Below, in pieces: positions 52,225-60,460 of a stretch of 64,000 nt of DNA (within the stretch, counting starts at the first letter, position 1; each line of letters starts with the position of its first letter). The stretch is from Streptomyces angustmyceticus (GTDB lineage Bacteria; Actinomycetota; Actinomycetes; Streptomycetales; Streptomycetaceae), in assembly GCF_019933235.1 (NCBI RefSeq), contig NZ_CP082945.1:6361501-6425500 (forward strand), in the 5' to 3' direction. Under the pieces are notes generated by a model. The model saw only the letters and a list, made by a program, of their open reading frames with translations. It ran no database searches and had not been told where the DNA came from. A program made the position numbers and the translations under genes.

Positions 52225-52817
52225 ATGACCGGTACCGATACCGGCAGCGCGGGGCCCGGCAGGGGATGGCTGCTGCGCCTGGTCGTCACCTTCTCCTTCG
52301 CCCAGGGAGCGGTGAGCATGGCCAGGCCGGCCGTCTCCTGCCGGGCCCTCGCACCGGGGGTTGGGGTCTCCCCTGCTCGAACGTAGTTGAGAGCTTGGGG
52401 AAGAGCGTGCCATCGGCGTGATCACCGCGGTCTACGCGCTGCTGCCGCTGCTGGTCGCCGTCCCGCTCGGCCGCCGCTGGTGATGACCCCGATGATCCGG
52501 TGGCTGGGCCGCACCGCGCTGATGGTCAGCCGCTGCCGATGACGACGGTCGTCCGTGCCGCCCCCGACCGGGCCCGCAGCACCGCGCCGGCGCTCCGCCT
52601 GACCGGCAACCGGCTCGGCCGGGTCGCCGCCCCCGCCGGCGCCGGACTGCTGGCCGGACTCGCCGGCACCGCCGCGCCCTTCGTCCTGCTCGGGGCGCTG
52701 CTGCTGGCGTCCGCCGCGCTGGCCGCCCGTACGGGGCGGGCGCCCGCCGAGCCGTCCGCGCCGGCCCGCGGTGTACGGCGTCCGCGCGCCTCGGCAAGGC
52801 GGGATTCCCCCACGTGA
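52225..52817 (+). pseudogene. MFS transporter remnant
   Basis: ATG 52225, directly after the citrate transporter stop, opens an MFS N-terminus (LLRLVVTFSFAQGAVSMARPAVS) that breaks at a small inserted palindromic element containing a stop. The frame resumes with ERAIGVITAVYALLPLLVAVPLGRR up to about 52480. Most of the transporter is then deleted, and the C-terminal part (from about 52515: LPMTTVVRAAPDRA, then LTGNRLGRVAAPAGAGLLAGL) runs to the stop at 52815-52817. Roughly 300 internal residues are missing. It is non-functional. Confidence 0.85.
52357..52402. mobile_element. Small palindromic (REP/MITE-like) Streptomyces repeat
   Basis: A segment ttggggtctcccctgctcga followed by acgtagttgagagcttgggga interrupts the MFS remnant precisely between codons for ALAPG and ERAIG. 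It can fold with cccc/gggg and gctc/gagc pairing. Very similar sequences are scattered in intergenic regions of many Streptomyces genomes, as I remember it. No target duplication is obvious. Confidence 0.65.
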
Positions 52818-52920
52818 CCCCGGAAACCTGTGGGCCATCCGCCAAGGCGGGCGGTTGCGTCGGGGCCTAGGCTCGTGGCGACCGTCACCCCCTGGGGCGC
52901 GGCGGTGCCCTGGCGCCCGC

Positions 52921-52940
52921 AAAACTACCGGCGCTAGTTT
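52921..52940. promoter_or_regulatory. Operator-like dyad before the aldehyde dehydrogenase
   Basis: aaaactaccggcgctagttt: arms aaacta and tagttt. It matches the site at 57179-57198 in 15 of 20 positions, so the TetR encoded at 56504-57151 may bind both. It lies 38 bases before the GTG start. Confidence 0.55.
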
Positions 52941-52977
52941 GGAGGGCGACCAGCAGTCGGCCCGGGAGGACCACGAC

Positions 52978-54372
52978 GTGAAGCAGCACGACGCGATGTA
53001 CATCGACGGAAGCTGGCGGCCCGCGGAGGGCGGCGGCACGATCGAGGTCGTCAACCCGGCCGACGAGCAGGTCATCGCCACCGTCCCGGCCGGCTCGGCG
53101 CGGGACGTGGACGCCGCGGTCCGTGCCGCCCGCGCCGCGCTGCCGGGCTGGGCCGCCACGGCGCCCCGGGAGCGCGCGGCCCGGCTGGCCGCCCTGCGCG
53201 ACCAACTCGCCGCGCGCACCGAGGAGATCGCCGAGACCGTCACCGCCGAACTCGGCTCGCCGCTCGCCTTCAGCACGAACGTGCACGCCGGGGTGCCGCT
53301 CGCGGTCTGCGCCTCGTACGCCGAACTGGCCGGCAGCCACGCCTTCGAGGAGAAGATCGGCAACTCGACCGTGCTGCACGAACCGGTCGGGGTGGTGGGC
53401 GCGATCACGCCCTGGAACTACCCGCTGCACCAGATCGTCGCCAAGGTCGCCCCGGCGCTCGCGGTCGGCTGCACGGTCGTGCTCAAACCCGCCGAGAACA
53501 CCCCGCTGGTCGCCCAGCTCTTCGCCGAGTGCGTCGATGCCGCCGGGATACCGGCCGGGGTCTTCAACCTCGTCACCGGACTCGGTCCGGTCGCAGGCCA
53601 GGCGCTCGCCGAGCACGAGGGCGTCGACCTGGTCTCCTTCACCGGCTCGACGGCCGTCGGCAAGCGGATCGGCGCCCTCGCGGGCGCCGCGGTCAAGCGG
53701 GTGGCGCTGGAGCTGGGCGGCAAGTCCGCCAATGTCATCCTGCCCGGCGCCGACCTGCCCAAGGCGGTCGCCGTCGGCGTCGCCAACGTCATGGCCAACT
53801 CCGGCCAGACCTGCAGCGCCTGGACCCGGATGCTGGTCCACCAGGACCGGTACGACGAGGCCGTCGAGCTGGCGACCGCGGCGGCGGCCAAGTACGTCCC
53901 GGGCGAGAGGATCGGCCCGCTGGTCAGCGCCGAGCAGCGGGACCGGGTGCGCGGTTACATCGAGCGGGGCGTCGCCGAGGGCGCACGGGTCGTGGCGGGC
54001 GGACCGCAGGCGCCCGCCGGTCCCGGCTACTACGTCGCGCCGACCGTCTTCGCCGACGTCACCCCGGAGATGACCGTCGCCCAGGAGGAGATCTTCGGCC
54101 CGGTCCTGTCGATCCTGAAGTACGAGGACGAGGACGACGCCGCCCGGATCGCCAACGACACCGTCTACGGGCTGGCCGGCGCGGTCTGGGCGGGCGACGA
54201 CGCGGAGGCGGTGGCCTTCGCCCGCCGGCTGGACACCGGTCAGGTCGACATCAACGGCGGCCGGTTCAACCCCCTCGCCCCGTTCGGCGGTTACAAACAG
54301 TCCGGCATCGGCCGCGAGCTGGGCCCGCACGGGCTGAGCGAATACCTGCAGACCAAGTCGCTGCAGTTCTGA
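52978..54372 (+). CDS. Aldehyde dehydrogenase family protein
   Basis: NAD(P)-dependent aldehyde dehydrogenase of 464 residues. AITPWNYPLHQ and FTGSTAVGKRI bind the cofactor; catalytic Glu245 lies in LELGGKSANV and nucleophile Cys279 in SGQTCSAWTRM; EEIFGPVLSI and PFGGYKQSGIGRELG are standard. GTG 52978 follows gggagga. It heads a same-strand group with an alcohol dehydrogenase and an SDR, so it probably oxidises an aldehyde formed by the next enzyme. Substrate unknown. Confidence 0.95.
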   Translation: MKQHDAMYIDGSWRPAEGGGTIEVVNPADEQVIATVPAGSARDVDAAVRAARAALPGWAATAPRERAARLAALRDQLAARTEEIAETVTAELGSPLAFSTNVHAGVPLAVCASYAELAGSHAFEEKIGNSTVLHEPVGVVGAITPWNYPLHQIVAKVAPALAVGCTVVLKPAENTPLVAQLFAECVDAAGIPAGVFNLVTGLGPVAGQALAEHEGVDLVSFTGSTAVGKRIGALAGAAVKRVALELGGKSANVILPGADLPKAVAVGVANVMANSGQTCSAWTRMLVHQDRYDEAVELATAAAAKYVPGERIGPLVSAEQRDRVRGYIERGVAEGARVVAGGPQAPAGPGYYVAPTVFADVTPEMTVAQEEIFGPVLSILKYEDEDDAARIANDTVYGLAGAVWAGDDAEAVAFARRLDTGQVDINGGRFNPLAPFGGYKQSGIGRELGPHGLSEYLQTKSLQF

Positions 54373-54479
54373 CCCGGCCGCGCGGCGGGGGACGGCCGAG
54401 GCCGCACCCCGCCGCGGCGCCCGCCCCTCCCCGCCGGCCCTGCCGGCCCCGCCCCGCCCTCCGCACCGAGGAGTCCTCC

Positions 54480-55562
54480 GTGGTCCGCGCCGCCGTACTG
54501 TCCGCCGTCAACGCCCCGCTGCGGGTCGCCGAGATCGACCTGCCCGCGCCCGGCCCCGGCCAGGTCCGGATCCGGCTCGCCGCCGCCGGCGTCTGCCACT
54601 CCGACCTGTCCCTGTCCAACGGCACCCTGCGCCAGCCGGCCCCGGCCGTCCTCGGGCACGAGGGCGCGGGCACCGTCACCGCGGTCGGCCCCGACGTGAC
54701 CACGGTGGCCCCCGGCGACCAGGTCGTCCTCAACTGGGCGCCGTCCTGCGGCGACTGCCACTTCTGCGGTCTGGCCGAGCCCTGGCTGTGCGCCCGCGCC
54801 GGCCACGCCGCGGACGCTCCGTACGCCACCCTCGCCGCCGACGCCACCGACCTCTACCCCGGCCTCGGCACCGCCGCGTTCGCCGAGGAGACCGTGGTGC
54901 CCGCGCGGGCCGCGCTGCCGCTGCCGGACGGGGTGCCGCTCGCCGACGCGGCGCTGCTCGGCTGCGCGGTGCTCACCGGCTGGGGCGCCGTGCACCACAG
55001 TGCCCGGGTGCGCGCCGGGGAGTCGGTCGTGGTCTTCGGCGTCGGCGGGGTGGGTCTGGCCACGCTGCAGGCCGCACGGATCGCCGGCGCGGGCCCGATC
55101 GTGGCCGTGGACGTCTCCCCGGCGAAGGAGGAACTCGCCCGCGCCGCCGGCGCCACCGAGTTCCTGGTGGCGGGCGACGACACCGCCAAGCGCATCCGCA
55201 AGCTCACCGGCGGGGTGGGGGCCGATGTCGCCGTGGAGTGCGTGGGCCGCGCCGACACCATCCGGACCGCCTGGTCGTCGACCCGGCGCGGCGGCCGCAC
55301 CACGGTCGTCGGCATCGGCGGCCAGGATCAGCAGGTCGCCTTCTCCGCCCTGGAGCTCTTCTACTTCGGCCGCACCCTCTCCGGCTGCGTCTACGGCAAC
55401 AGTGACCCCGCCCGCGACCTCCCCGTCATCGCCCGGCACGTCCGCTCCGGCGCCCTCGACCTGTCCGCCCTGGTCACCGAGCGCATCACCCTCGACGCCA
55501 TCCCGTCCGCCTTCGACGCCATGCTGGCGGGCCGGGGAGGGCGGGCGCTGGTGGTGTTCTGA
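54480..55562 (+). CDS. Zinc-dependent alcohol dehydrogenase
   Basis: MDR superfamily protein of 360 residues. The catalytic zinc site is Cys-His-Ser in GVCHSDLS, GHEGAGTV and the later Cys (LLGCAVLTGWGA). Structural zinc cysteines are CGDCHFCGLAEPWLC. The NAD site is GVGGVGLATLQ with VDVSPAKEELA. It resembles class III/mycothiol-dependent formaldehyde dehydrogenase relatives (NDMA-dependent type possible). GTG 54480 follows gaggag. It lies 107 bases after the aldehyde dehydrogenase. Confidence 0.93.
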   Translation: MVRAAVLSAVNAPLRVAEIDLPAPGPGQVRIRLAAAGVCHSDLSLSNGTLRQPAPAVLGHEGAGTVTAVGPDVTTVAPGDQVVLNWAPSCGDCHFCGLAEPWLCARAGHAADAPYATLAADATDLYPGLGTAAFAEETVVPARAALPLPDGVPLADAALLGCAVLTGWGAVHHSARVRAGESVVVFGVGGVGLATLQAARIAGAGPIVAVDVSPAKEELARAAGATEFLVAGDDTAKRIRKLTGGVGADVAVECVGRADTIRTAWSSTRRGGRTTVVGIGGQDQQVAFSALELFYFGRTLSGCVYGNSDPARDLPVIARHVRSGALDLSALVTERITLDAIPSAFDAMLAGRGGRALVVF

Positions 55563-55616
55563 GGGGCGGCCGCCTTCGCGAGTGGCGCGAACCCGATGCC
55601 TGAAGGAACATCAAAC

Positions 55617-55641
55617 TTAGGTGTGACTAACCTCGTTGAGG
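55617..55641. promoter_or_regulatory. Dyads before the SDR gene
   Basis: ttag-gtgtga-ctaa (55617-55630) followed by cctc-gtt-gagg (55631-55641), 40-64 bases upstream of the SDR ATG. Possible promoter/operator; partial resemblance to the aaaacta/ctagtt sites nearby. Confidence 0.4.
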
Positions 55642-55680
55642 TGGAGGGAGGCTCCGCGGCACACGAGCAGGGGAGTGCGC

Positions 55681-56445
55681 ATGGGACACCTCAGGGGAAA
55701 GGCCGCACTCGTCACCGGCGGCAGCCGGGGCATCGGGCGGGGCATCGCCGAACGGCTGGGCCGGGACGGCGCGCTGGTCGCCGTGCACTACGGCAGCAAC
55801 GAGGCGGCGGCCGAGGAGACCGCCGCGGCCATCGCCGGGGCCGGCGGCCGGGCGTTCACCGTGGGCGCCGAACTGGGCGTGCCCGGCGACGTGGACACGC
55901 TCACGGCCGGACTGGAGGCGGGCCTGCGCGCGCACGGGGAAGCGGCGCTCGACATCCTGGTGCACAACGCGGGGCTCAACCTCATGGGGCGGCCGATCGA
56001 GGTGCTCACCCCCGAGGAGTTCGACCGGATGGTCGCGGTCAACATCAAGGCGCCGTTCTTCCTCACCCAGCGGCTGCTGCCGCGACTGCGCGACGGGGGC
56101 CGGATCATCAACATCTCGTCCGTCTCCACCCGTCTCGCCTCCGCCCACGGCATCGGCTATCCGCTCACCAAGGGCGCGCTCGAAGTCTTCAGCCACACCC
56201 TGGCCAAGCACCTCGGCCCCCGCGACATCACGGTGAATTCCGTCGCCGTCGGATTCACCCGCACCGACATGACCGCGGAGGTGCTGGCCGACCCGGCGCA
56301 CCTGGAGCGCACCATCGGCCTGACCGCCCTCGGCCGGATCGGCCGGGTCCCGGACATCGCCGACGCGGTCGCCTTCCTGGCCTCCGACGACGCGCGCTGG
56401 ATCACCGGCACCAGGATCGACGTCACCGGCGGGGCCGGCCTGTAG
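55681..56445 (+). CDS. SDR family oxidoreductase
   Basis: Classical SDR of 254 residues: TGGSRGIGRG cofactor loop, NAG in VHNAGLN, NISSVS with the catalytic Ser, and YPLTK giving Tyr and Lys (a Pro follows the Tyr). An Arg in the first loop and HYGSNE after strand 2 suggest NADP(H). Likely reduces or oxidises a hydroxyl in the catabolic pathway of this block. ATG 55681 is preceded by ggggag. Convergent with the next TetR gene. Confidence 0.92.
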   Translation: MGHLRGKAALVTGGSRGIGRGIAERLGRDGALVAVHYGSNEAAAEETAAAIAGAGGRAFTVGAELGVPGDVDTLTAGLEAGLRAHGEAALDILVHNAGLNLMGRPIEVLTPEEFDRMVAVNIKAPFFLTQRLLPRLRDGGRIINISSVSTRLASAHGIGYPLTKGALEVFSHTLAKHLGPRDITVNSVAVGFTRTDMTAEVLADPAHLERTIGLTALGRIGRVPDIADAVAFLASDDARWITGTRIDVTGGAGL

Positions 56446-56503
56446 CGACCTCGACGGCCGGGGCCCGCGACGCGGCCGTGCGCCGGGGCCCCGCGCGGTG
56501 CGG

Positions 56504-57151
56504 TCAGCCGCCGTCCGGCGGCAGGAGTTCCGGGTGCTGCAGCGCCAGACCGTCCACCAGCGCCCGCAGGCCGGTCTCGAAAGCGCCCTCGTCCACCTGG
56601 CGCTGATGCTCCGCCAGGAGGTGGGCCTGGCCCAGGTGCGGGTAGTCGGCGGGGTCGTAGGCGCTCGGGTCGTCCACGAAGCCGCGGGCGAACGAGCCCA
56701 GCGCCGATCCGGCCACGAAGTACCGGACCATGGCGCAGACCCTGGTGGCCTGGGCGGGCGGCCAGCCCGCCCGGACCATCCCGCCGAACGCCGCGTCGGC
56801 CATCTTCAGGCCGGCCGGGCGGCGGCCGGGGCCCTGGGCGAGGAACGGCACGATCTGCGGGTGCGCGGCGAGCGCCGCGCGGTAGGAGCGGGCCCAGTCG
56901 AGGAGCCCGGCGCGCCAGTCCGCGCCCGCCTCGAAGCCCGACACGTCGACCTGGGCGATGACCGTGTCGGCCACCGCGTCGAGGATCTCGTCCTTGGTCG
57001 TGAAGTGGTTGTAGAGGGACGGCCCGCTCACGCCCAGCTCCGCCGCCAGGCGACGGGTGGAGAGCGCCGGCAGCCCTGCGGAGTCGATGAGCGCCAGCGC
57101 CGTGGAGACGATGCGCTCGCGGCTCAGGAGGGGCTTGCGGGGTCGGGCCAT
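56504..57151 (-). CDS. TetR family regulator
   Basis: Protein of 215 residues: TetR DNA-binding domain (about 10-55, LSTRRLAAELGVSGPSLYNHF), then a TetR_C-type ligand domain (ALGSFARGFVDDP). I chose ATG 57151; a start three codons earlier is equally possible. It is divergent from the acyl-CoA dehydrogenase and a dyad lies between them. The same dyad occurs before the aldehyde dehydrogenase, which suggests it controls the whole block in response to an acyl-CoA or pathway intermediate. Confidence 0.9.
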   Translation of the reverse strand: MARPRKPLLSRERIVSTALALIDSAGLPALSTRRLAAELGVSGPSLYNHFTTKDEILDAVADTVIAQVDVSGFEAGADWRAGLLDWARSYRAALAAHPQIVPFLAQGPGRRPAGLKMADAAFGGMVRAGWPPAQATRVCAMVRYFVAGSALGSFARGFVDDPSAYDPADYPHLGQAHLLAEHQRQVDEGAFETGLRALVDGLALQHPELLPPDGG

Positions 57152-57178
57152 GACGCACATAGTAGAGGCCGCCCACCA

Positions 57179-57198
57179 AAAACTAGCAGTGCTAATTA
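57179..57198. promoter_or_regulatory. Operator-like dyad between tetR and acyl-CoA dehydrogenase
   Basis: aaaactagcagtgctaatta with core tagca-g-tgcta; 28 bases from one start and 27 from the other. Similar to the site at 52921-52940. Confidence 0.6.
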
Positions 57199-57225
57199 AC
57201 TGCTCTCGTCCACAAGGGGCCCGAG

Positions 57226-58377
57226 ATGAACCTGGAGCTCAGCGCGGAGCAGACCGCGGTCCGGCGGCTCGCCGAGGACTTCGCCGCCCGCGAGATCGCC
57301 CCGTACGCCACCGCCTGGGACCGCGCCGAACAGGTCGACCGCGGCATCGTGAAGAAACTCGGCGGCCTCGGCTTCCTCGGGCTCACCGTCCCCGAGGAGT
57401 ACGGCGGCTCCGGCGGCGACCACCTCTCCTACGTCCTGGTCACCGAGGAGCTGGGCCGGGCCGACTCCTCGGTGCGCGGCATCGTCTCGGTGTCCCTGGG
57501 GCTGGTCGCCAAGACCATCGCCGCCTGGGGCGACGAGGAGCAGAAGCGGACCTGGCTGCCGCGGCTCACCTCCGGCGAGGCGGTCGGCTGCTTCGGCCTC
57601 ACCGAACCGGGCACCGGCTCCGACGCGGCCCACCTCGCCACCCGGGCGGTCCGGGACGGGGACTCGTACGTCATCGACGGCACCAAGATGTTCATCACCA
57701 ACGGCACCTGGGCCGATGTCGTGCTGCTCTTCGCCCGCACCGGCGACGCACCCGGGCACCGGGGCATCAGCGCCTTCCTCGTCCCGGCGGACAGTCCCGG
57801 CCTGGCGCGCCGCGAGATCCACGGCAAGCTGGGGCTGCGCGGCCAGGCCACCGCGGAACTGGTCCTGGACGGCGTACGGGTCCCGGCCGCCGCCATGCTG
57901 GGGCCCGAGGGCAAGGGGTTCTCGGTCGCGATGTCCGCGCTGGCCAAGGGCCGGATGTCGGTGGCCGCCGGCTGCGTGGGCATCGCCCGGGCGGCCCTGG
58001 ACGCCGCGCTCGGCTACGCGGGCGAGCGCGAGCAGTTCGGCAAGCCGCTCGCCCGCCACCAGCTGGTGCAGGAGCTGATCAGCGACATCGCCGTGGACGT
58101 GGACGCCGCGCGCCTGCTGACCTGGCGGGTGGCGGATCTGATCGACCGCGGCGAGCCGTTCGACACCGCCGCCTCGAAGGCCAAGCTGTTCGCCTCCGAG
58201 GCCGCGGTGCGCGCCGCCAACAACGCCCTCCAGGTCTTCGGCGGCTACGGTTACATCGACGAGTACCCGGTCGGCAAACTGCTGCGGGACGCCCGGGTGA
58301 TGACCCTGTACGAGGGCACCAGCCAGATACAGAAGCTGGTCATCGGCCGCGCGCTGACCGGGGTCTCCGCCTTCTGA
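57226..58377 (+). CDS. Acyl-CoA dehydrogenase
   Basis: FAD enzyme of 383 residues. FLGLTVPEEYGGSGGD opens the helical domain, GCFGLTEPGTGSDA and MFITNGTWAD bind FAD and substrate, REQFGKPLARHQ and QVFGGYGYIDEYPVGKLLRDARV are standard, and catalytic Glu363 lies in LYEGTSQIQ. It is of short/branched-chain or butyryl-CoA dehydrogenase type. It probably introduces the 2,3-double bond that the MaoC hydratase downstream would hydrate. Confidence 0.95.
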   Translation: MNLELSAEQTAVRRLAEDFAAREIAPYATAWDRAEQVDRGIVKKLGGLGFLGLTVPEEYGGSGGDHLSYVLVTEELGRADSSVRGIVSVSLGLVAKTIAAWGDEEQKRTWLPRLTSGEAVGCFGLTEPGTGSDAAHLATRAVRDGDSYVIDGTKMFITNGTWADVVLLFARTGDAPGHRGISAFLVPADSPGLARREIHGKLGLRGQATAELVLDGVRVPAAAMLGPEGKGFSVAMSALAKGRMSVAAGCVGIARAALDAALGYAGEREQFGKPLARHQLVQELISDIAVDVDAARLLTWRVADLIDRGEPFDTAASKAKLFASEAAVRAANNALQVFGGYGYIDEYPVGKLLRDARVMTLYEGTSQIQKLVIGRALTGVSAF

Positions 58378-58417
58378 CCGGCCCGTCCCCGGGCATCCGG
58401 CCGCCCGCCCGCCGGGC

Positions 58418-58434
58418 CTAAGCGCTTGCTCAGC
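58418..58434. promoter_or_regulatory. Operator copy 1, ctaagcgcttgctcagc
   Basis: This 17-bp sequence, with an aagcgctt core, lies 65-81 bases before the TetR ATG. An identical copy is found at 59734-59750 before the MaoC gene. It resembles sites bound by TetR regulators of lipid catabolism in actinobacteria (general memory). Confidence 0.65.
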
Positions 58435-58498
58435 GGCGCGATATGGTGTTCGATCCGTCAGTGGAGGGTCCCTGGCGGATCGAGGAGCGGGGTACGCG

Positions 58499-59149
58499 AT
58501 GGGTGCGGCGGCGGAGCGGGCCGAAGAGGAGAACCAGGAGTGGGCCGGGGTGACCCCGGACGCCGCACGGCGCCTGGTCGGGGCGGCCGTCGAGGCCTTC
58601 GCCGAGCGCGGCTACCACGCCACCACCACCCGGGACATCGCGGGCCGCGCCGGGATGAGCCCGGCCGCCCTCTACATCCACTACAAGACCAAGGAAGAGC
58701 TGCTCTACCGCATCAGCGGCATCGGCCACGAAAAGGCGCTGCGCATCATGGGCGCAGCCGCCGGGGCCGGGGGCAGCGCCACCGAGCGCCTCCGCGACGC
58801 CGTGCGCACCTTCGCCCGCTGGCACGCCGAGCACCACACCACCGCCCGGGTCATCCAGTACGAGCTCCAGGCACTCGGCCCCGAGCACTACGCCGAGATC
58901 GCCGACCTGCGCCGCCGGACGGACCGGCTGCTGCGGCAGATCATCCAGGACGGCGCGGACAGCGGGGAGTTCCGGGCCGACGACGTGCCGGGCACCACGC
59001 TCGCGGTGCTCTCGCTGTGTGTGGACGTCGCCCGCTGGTTCACGGCCCAGGGCCCCCGCACGCCGGACGAGGTCGGCACCCTCTACGCCGATCTCGTGCT
59101 GCGCATGGTGGGCGCCCCGGCGGACGGGGCCGGCTCCCGCGACGCGTAG
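58499..59149 (+). CDS. TetR family regulator
   Basis: Protein of 216 residues: TetR domain at about 22-70 (ATTTRDIAGRAGMSPAALYIHY) and a C-terminal domain of the TetR_C_33/KstR2-like helix pattern. It is convergent with the MaoC gene, and both have the same 17-bp sequence upstream, which makes autoregulation and control of MaoC likely. ATG 58499 is preceded by gaggag at a rather long distance. Confidence 0.9.
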   Translation: MGAAAERAEEENQEWAGVTPDAARRLVGAAVEAFAERGYHATTTRDIAGRAGMSPAALYIHYKTKEELLYRISGIGHEKALRIMGAAAGAGGSATERLRDAVRTFARWHAEHHTTARVIQYELQALGPEHYAEIADLRRRTDRLLRQIIQDGADSGEFRADDVPGTTLAVLSLCVDVARWFTAQGPRTPDEVGTLYADLVLRMVGAPADGAGSRDA

Positions 59150-59216
59150 GCCGGCCCCCGGGGGGAGGTGGGCCGGGACCCCGGGTGTCCGGGGCCGCGG
59201 CCCGGTCGTCGCCCCG

Positions 59217-59678
59217 CTACAGGTAGAAGCGGCTGACCGTCTCCGCGACGCACACCGGCTTGTCGCCGCCCTCGCGCTCGACCGTCACGACGGTGGCGAG
59301 CTGGACGCCGCCGGTCACCTCGGTGACCTCGGCGATCCGGGCGGTGGCCCGCAGCCGCGAGCCGACCGGGACGGTGGCCGGGAAGCGGACCTTGTTGGTG
59401 CCGTAGTTGATGCCCATCTTCACGTTGTCGACCCGCATCAGCTGCGGTACGAGCGCGGGCAGCAGCGACAGCGTCAGATAGCCGTGCGCGATGGTGGTGC
59501 CGAAGGGGCCGGCCGCGGCCTTCTCCTGGTCCACATGGATCCACTGGTGATCGCCGGTGGCCTCCGCGAACAGGTCGATCCGCTTCTGGTCGATCTCCAG
59601 CCAGTCGCTGGTGCCCAGCTCCTCGCCGACCGCGTTCCGCAGCTCGTCGAGCGATCCGAACACTCGGGGCTGTGCCAT
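59217..59678 (-). CDS. MaoC-like enoyl-CoA hydratase
   Basis: Single hot-dog protein of 153 residues. The hydratase-2 motif is ATGDHQWIHVD, with Asp and His as catalytic residues, followed by FGTTIAHGYLTLSLLP. It adds water to 2-enoyl-CoA giving (R)-3-hydroxyacyl-CoA. I chose ATG 59678, preceded by gaggagg; an upstream in-frame start would add a basic tail and cross the operator. It pairs logically with the acyl-CoA dehydrogenase. Confidence 0.92.
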   Translation of the reverse strand: MAQPRVFGSLDELRNAVGEELGTSDWLEIDQKRIDLFAEATGDHQWIHVDQEKAAAGPFGTTIAHGYLTLSLLPALVPQLMRVDNVKMGINYGTNKVRFPATVPVGSRLRATARIAEVTEVTGGVQLATVVTVEREGGDKPVCVAETVSRFYL

Positions 59679-59733
59679 CCTCGTCCGCCTCCTCGGGGTC
59701 CGTCCGCCGCTGCCGCGCACCGGCCGACGCTTA

Positions 59734-59750
59734 CTAAGCGCTTGCTCAGC
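59734..59750. promoter_or_regulatory. Operator copy 2, ctaagcgcttgctcagc
   Basis: Exact copy of 58418-58434, here 56-72 bases before the MaoC start and about 84 bases before soxR. Marks MaoC as a target of the nearby TetR. Confidence 0.65.
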
Positions 59751-59821
59751 ATGTTCGGTGCGGGTACCCGCTGTCAACGCCCCGGAAGCGCCCGTCCGGG
59801 GCCCGCCGGGCGGGCACGACC

Positions 59822-59827
59822 TAGGGT
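59822..59827 (+). promoter_or_regulatory. -10 element for leaderless soxR
   Basis: TAGGGT ends 6 bases before the G of the GTG start, so a transcript would begin at or next to the start codon. No Shine-Dalgarno sequence is present, which agrees with leaderless translation. Confidence 0.5.
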
Positions 59828-59833
59828 GGGACC

Positions 59834-60409
59834 GTGCCCCAGCTTCCGTACAAGGTTCATGAACTCACCGTCGGCCAGCTCTCCGCGCGCAGCGGCGCCG
59901 CGGTCTCCGCGCTGCACTTCTACGAGTCCAAGGGGCTGATCAGCAGCACCCGGACGGCGGGCAACCAGCGCCGCTACACCCGGGACGCGCTGCGCCGGGT
60001 CGCGTTCGTACGGGCGGCGCAGCGGGTGGGCATCCCGCTCGCGGTGATCCGGGACGCGCTGGCGGAGCTGCCCGACGCGCGCACGCCCAACCGCGAGGAC
60101 TGGGCCAGGCTCTCCGAGGTCTGGCGCGCCGAACTGGACGAGCGGATCAGTCAACTCGTCGAGCTGCGCGACCGGTTGACGGACTGCATCGGCTGCGGCT
60201 GTCTCTCGCTGCAGACCTGCGCGCTGTCCAACCCGTACGACAACCTCGGCGCGCAGGGGCCGGGCGCCCGGCGGCTGCGGGTCGACCACGGCGCCCGGGA
60301 CCCGGAGGGGGCGCAGCGGCGGGCCGGCGGCGAGCAGCGGCCCGTGGGGGCCCGGCAGGGCGGGCGGCACGCGCAGGGGTGCTGCCCGGACGACACCCCC
60401 CAGGCGTGA
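59834..60409 (+). CDS. soxR: Redox-sensitive regulator SoxR (MerR family)
   Basis: Protein of 191 residues. A MerR winged helix (about 10-80, LTVGQLSARSGAAVSALHFYESKGLI), a dimerisation helix and the [2Fe-2S] cluster motif C118-x2-C121-x-C123-x5-C129 (CIGCGCLSLQTC) identify SoxR. In Streptomyces it responds to redox-active pigments such as actinorhodin rather than superoxide. The C-terminus extends about 50 residues beyond the E. coli protein, Gly/Arg-rich with a CC pair near its end. No target gene is recognised in the window. Confidence 0.95.
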   Translation: MPQLPYKVHELTVGQLSARSGAAVSALHFYESKGLISSTRTAGNQRRYTRDALRRVAFVRAAQRVGIPLAVIRDALAELPDARTPNREDWARLSEVWRAELDERISQLVELRDRLTDCIGCGCLSLQTCALSNPYDNLGAQGPGARRLRVDHGARDPEGAQRRAGGEQRPVGARQGGRHAQGCCPDDTPQA

Positions 60410-60415
60410 GCGCGG

Positions 60416-60445
60416 GTGTGCCCGCCCCGGGCGGGGCGGGCACAC
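60416..60445. terminator. Convergent hairpin terminator
   Basis: Perfect 13-bp stem gtgtgcccgcccc (60416-60428) with 60433-60445, 4-nt loop, between convergent soxR and amidase genes. Confidence 0.8.
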
Positions 60446-60460
60446 GGACTCCGGCCCGTG

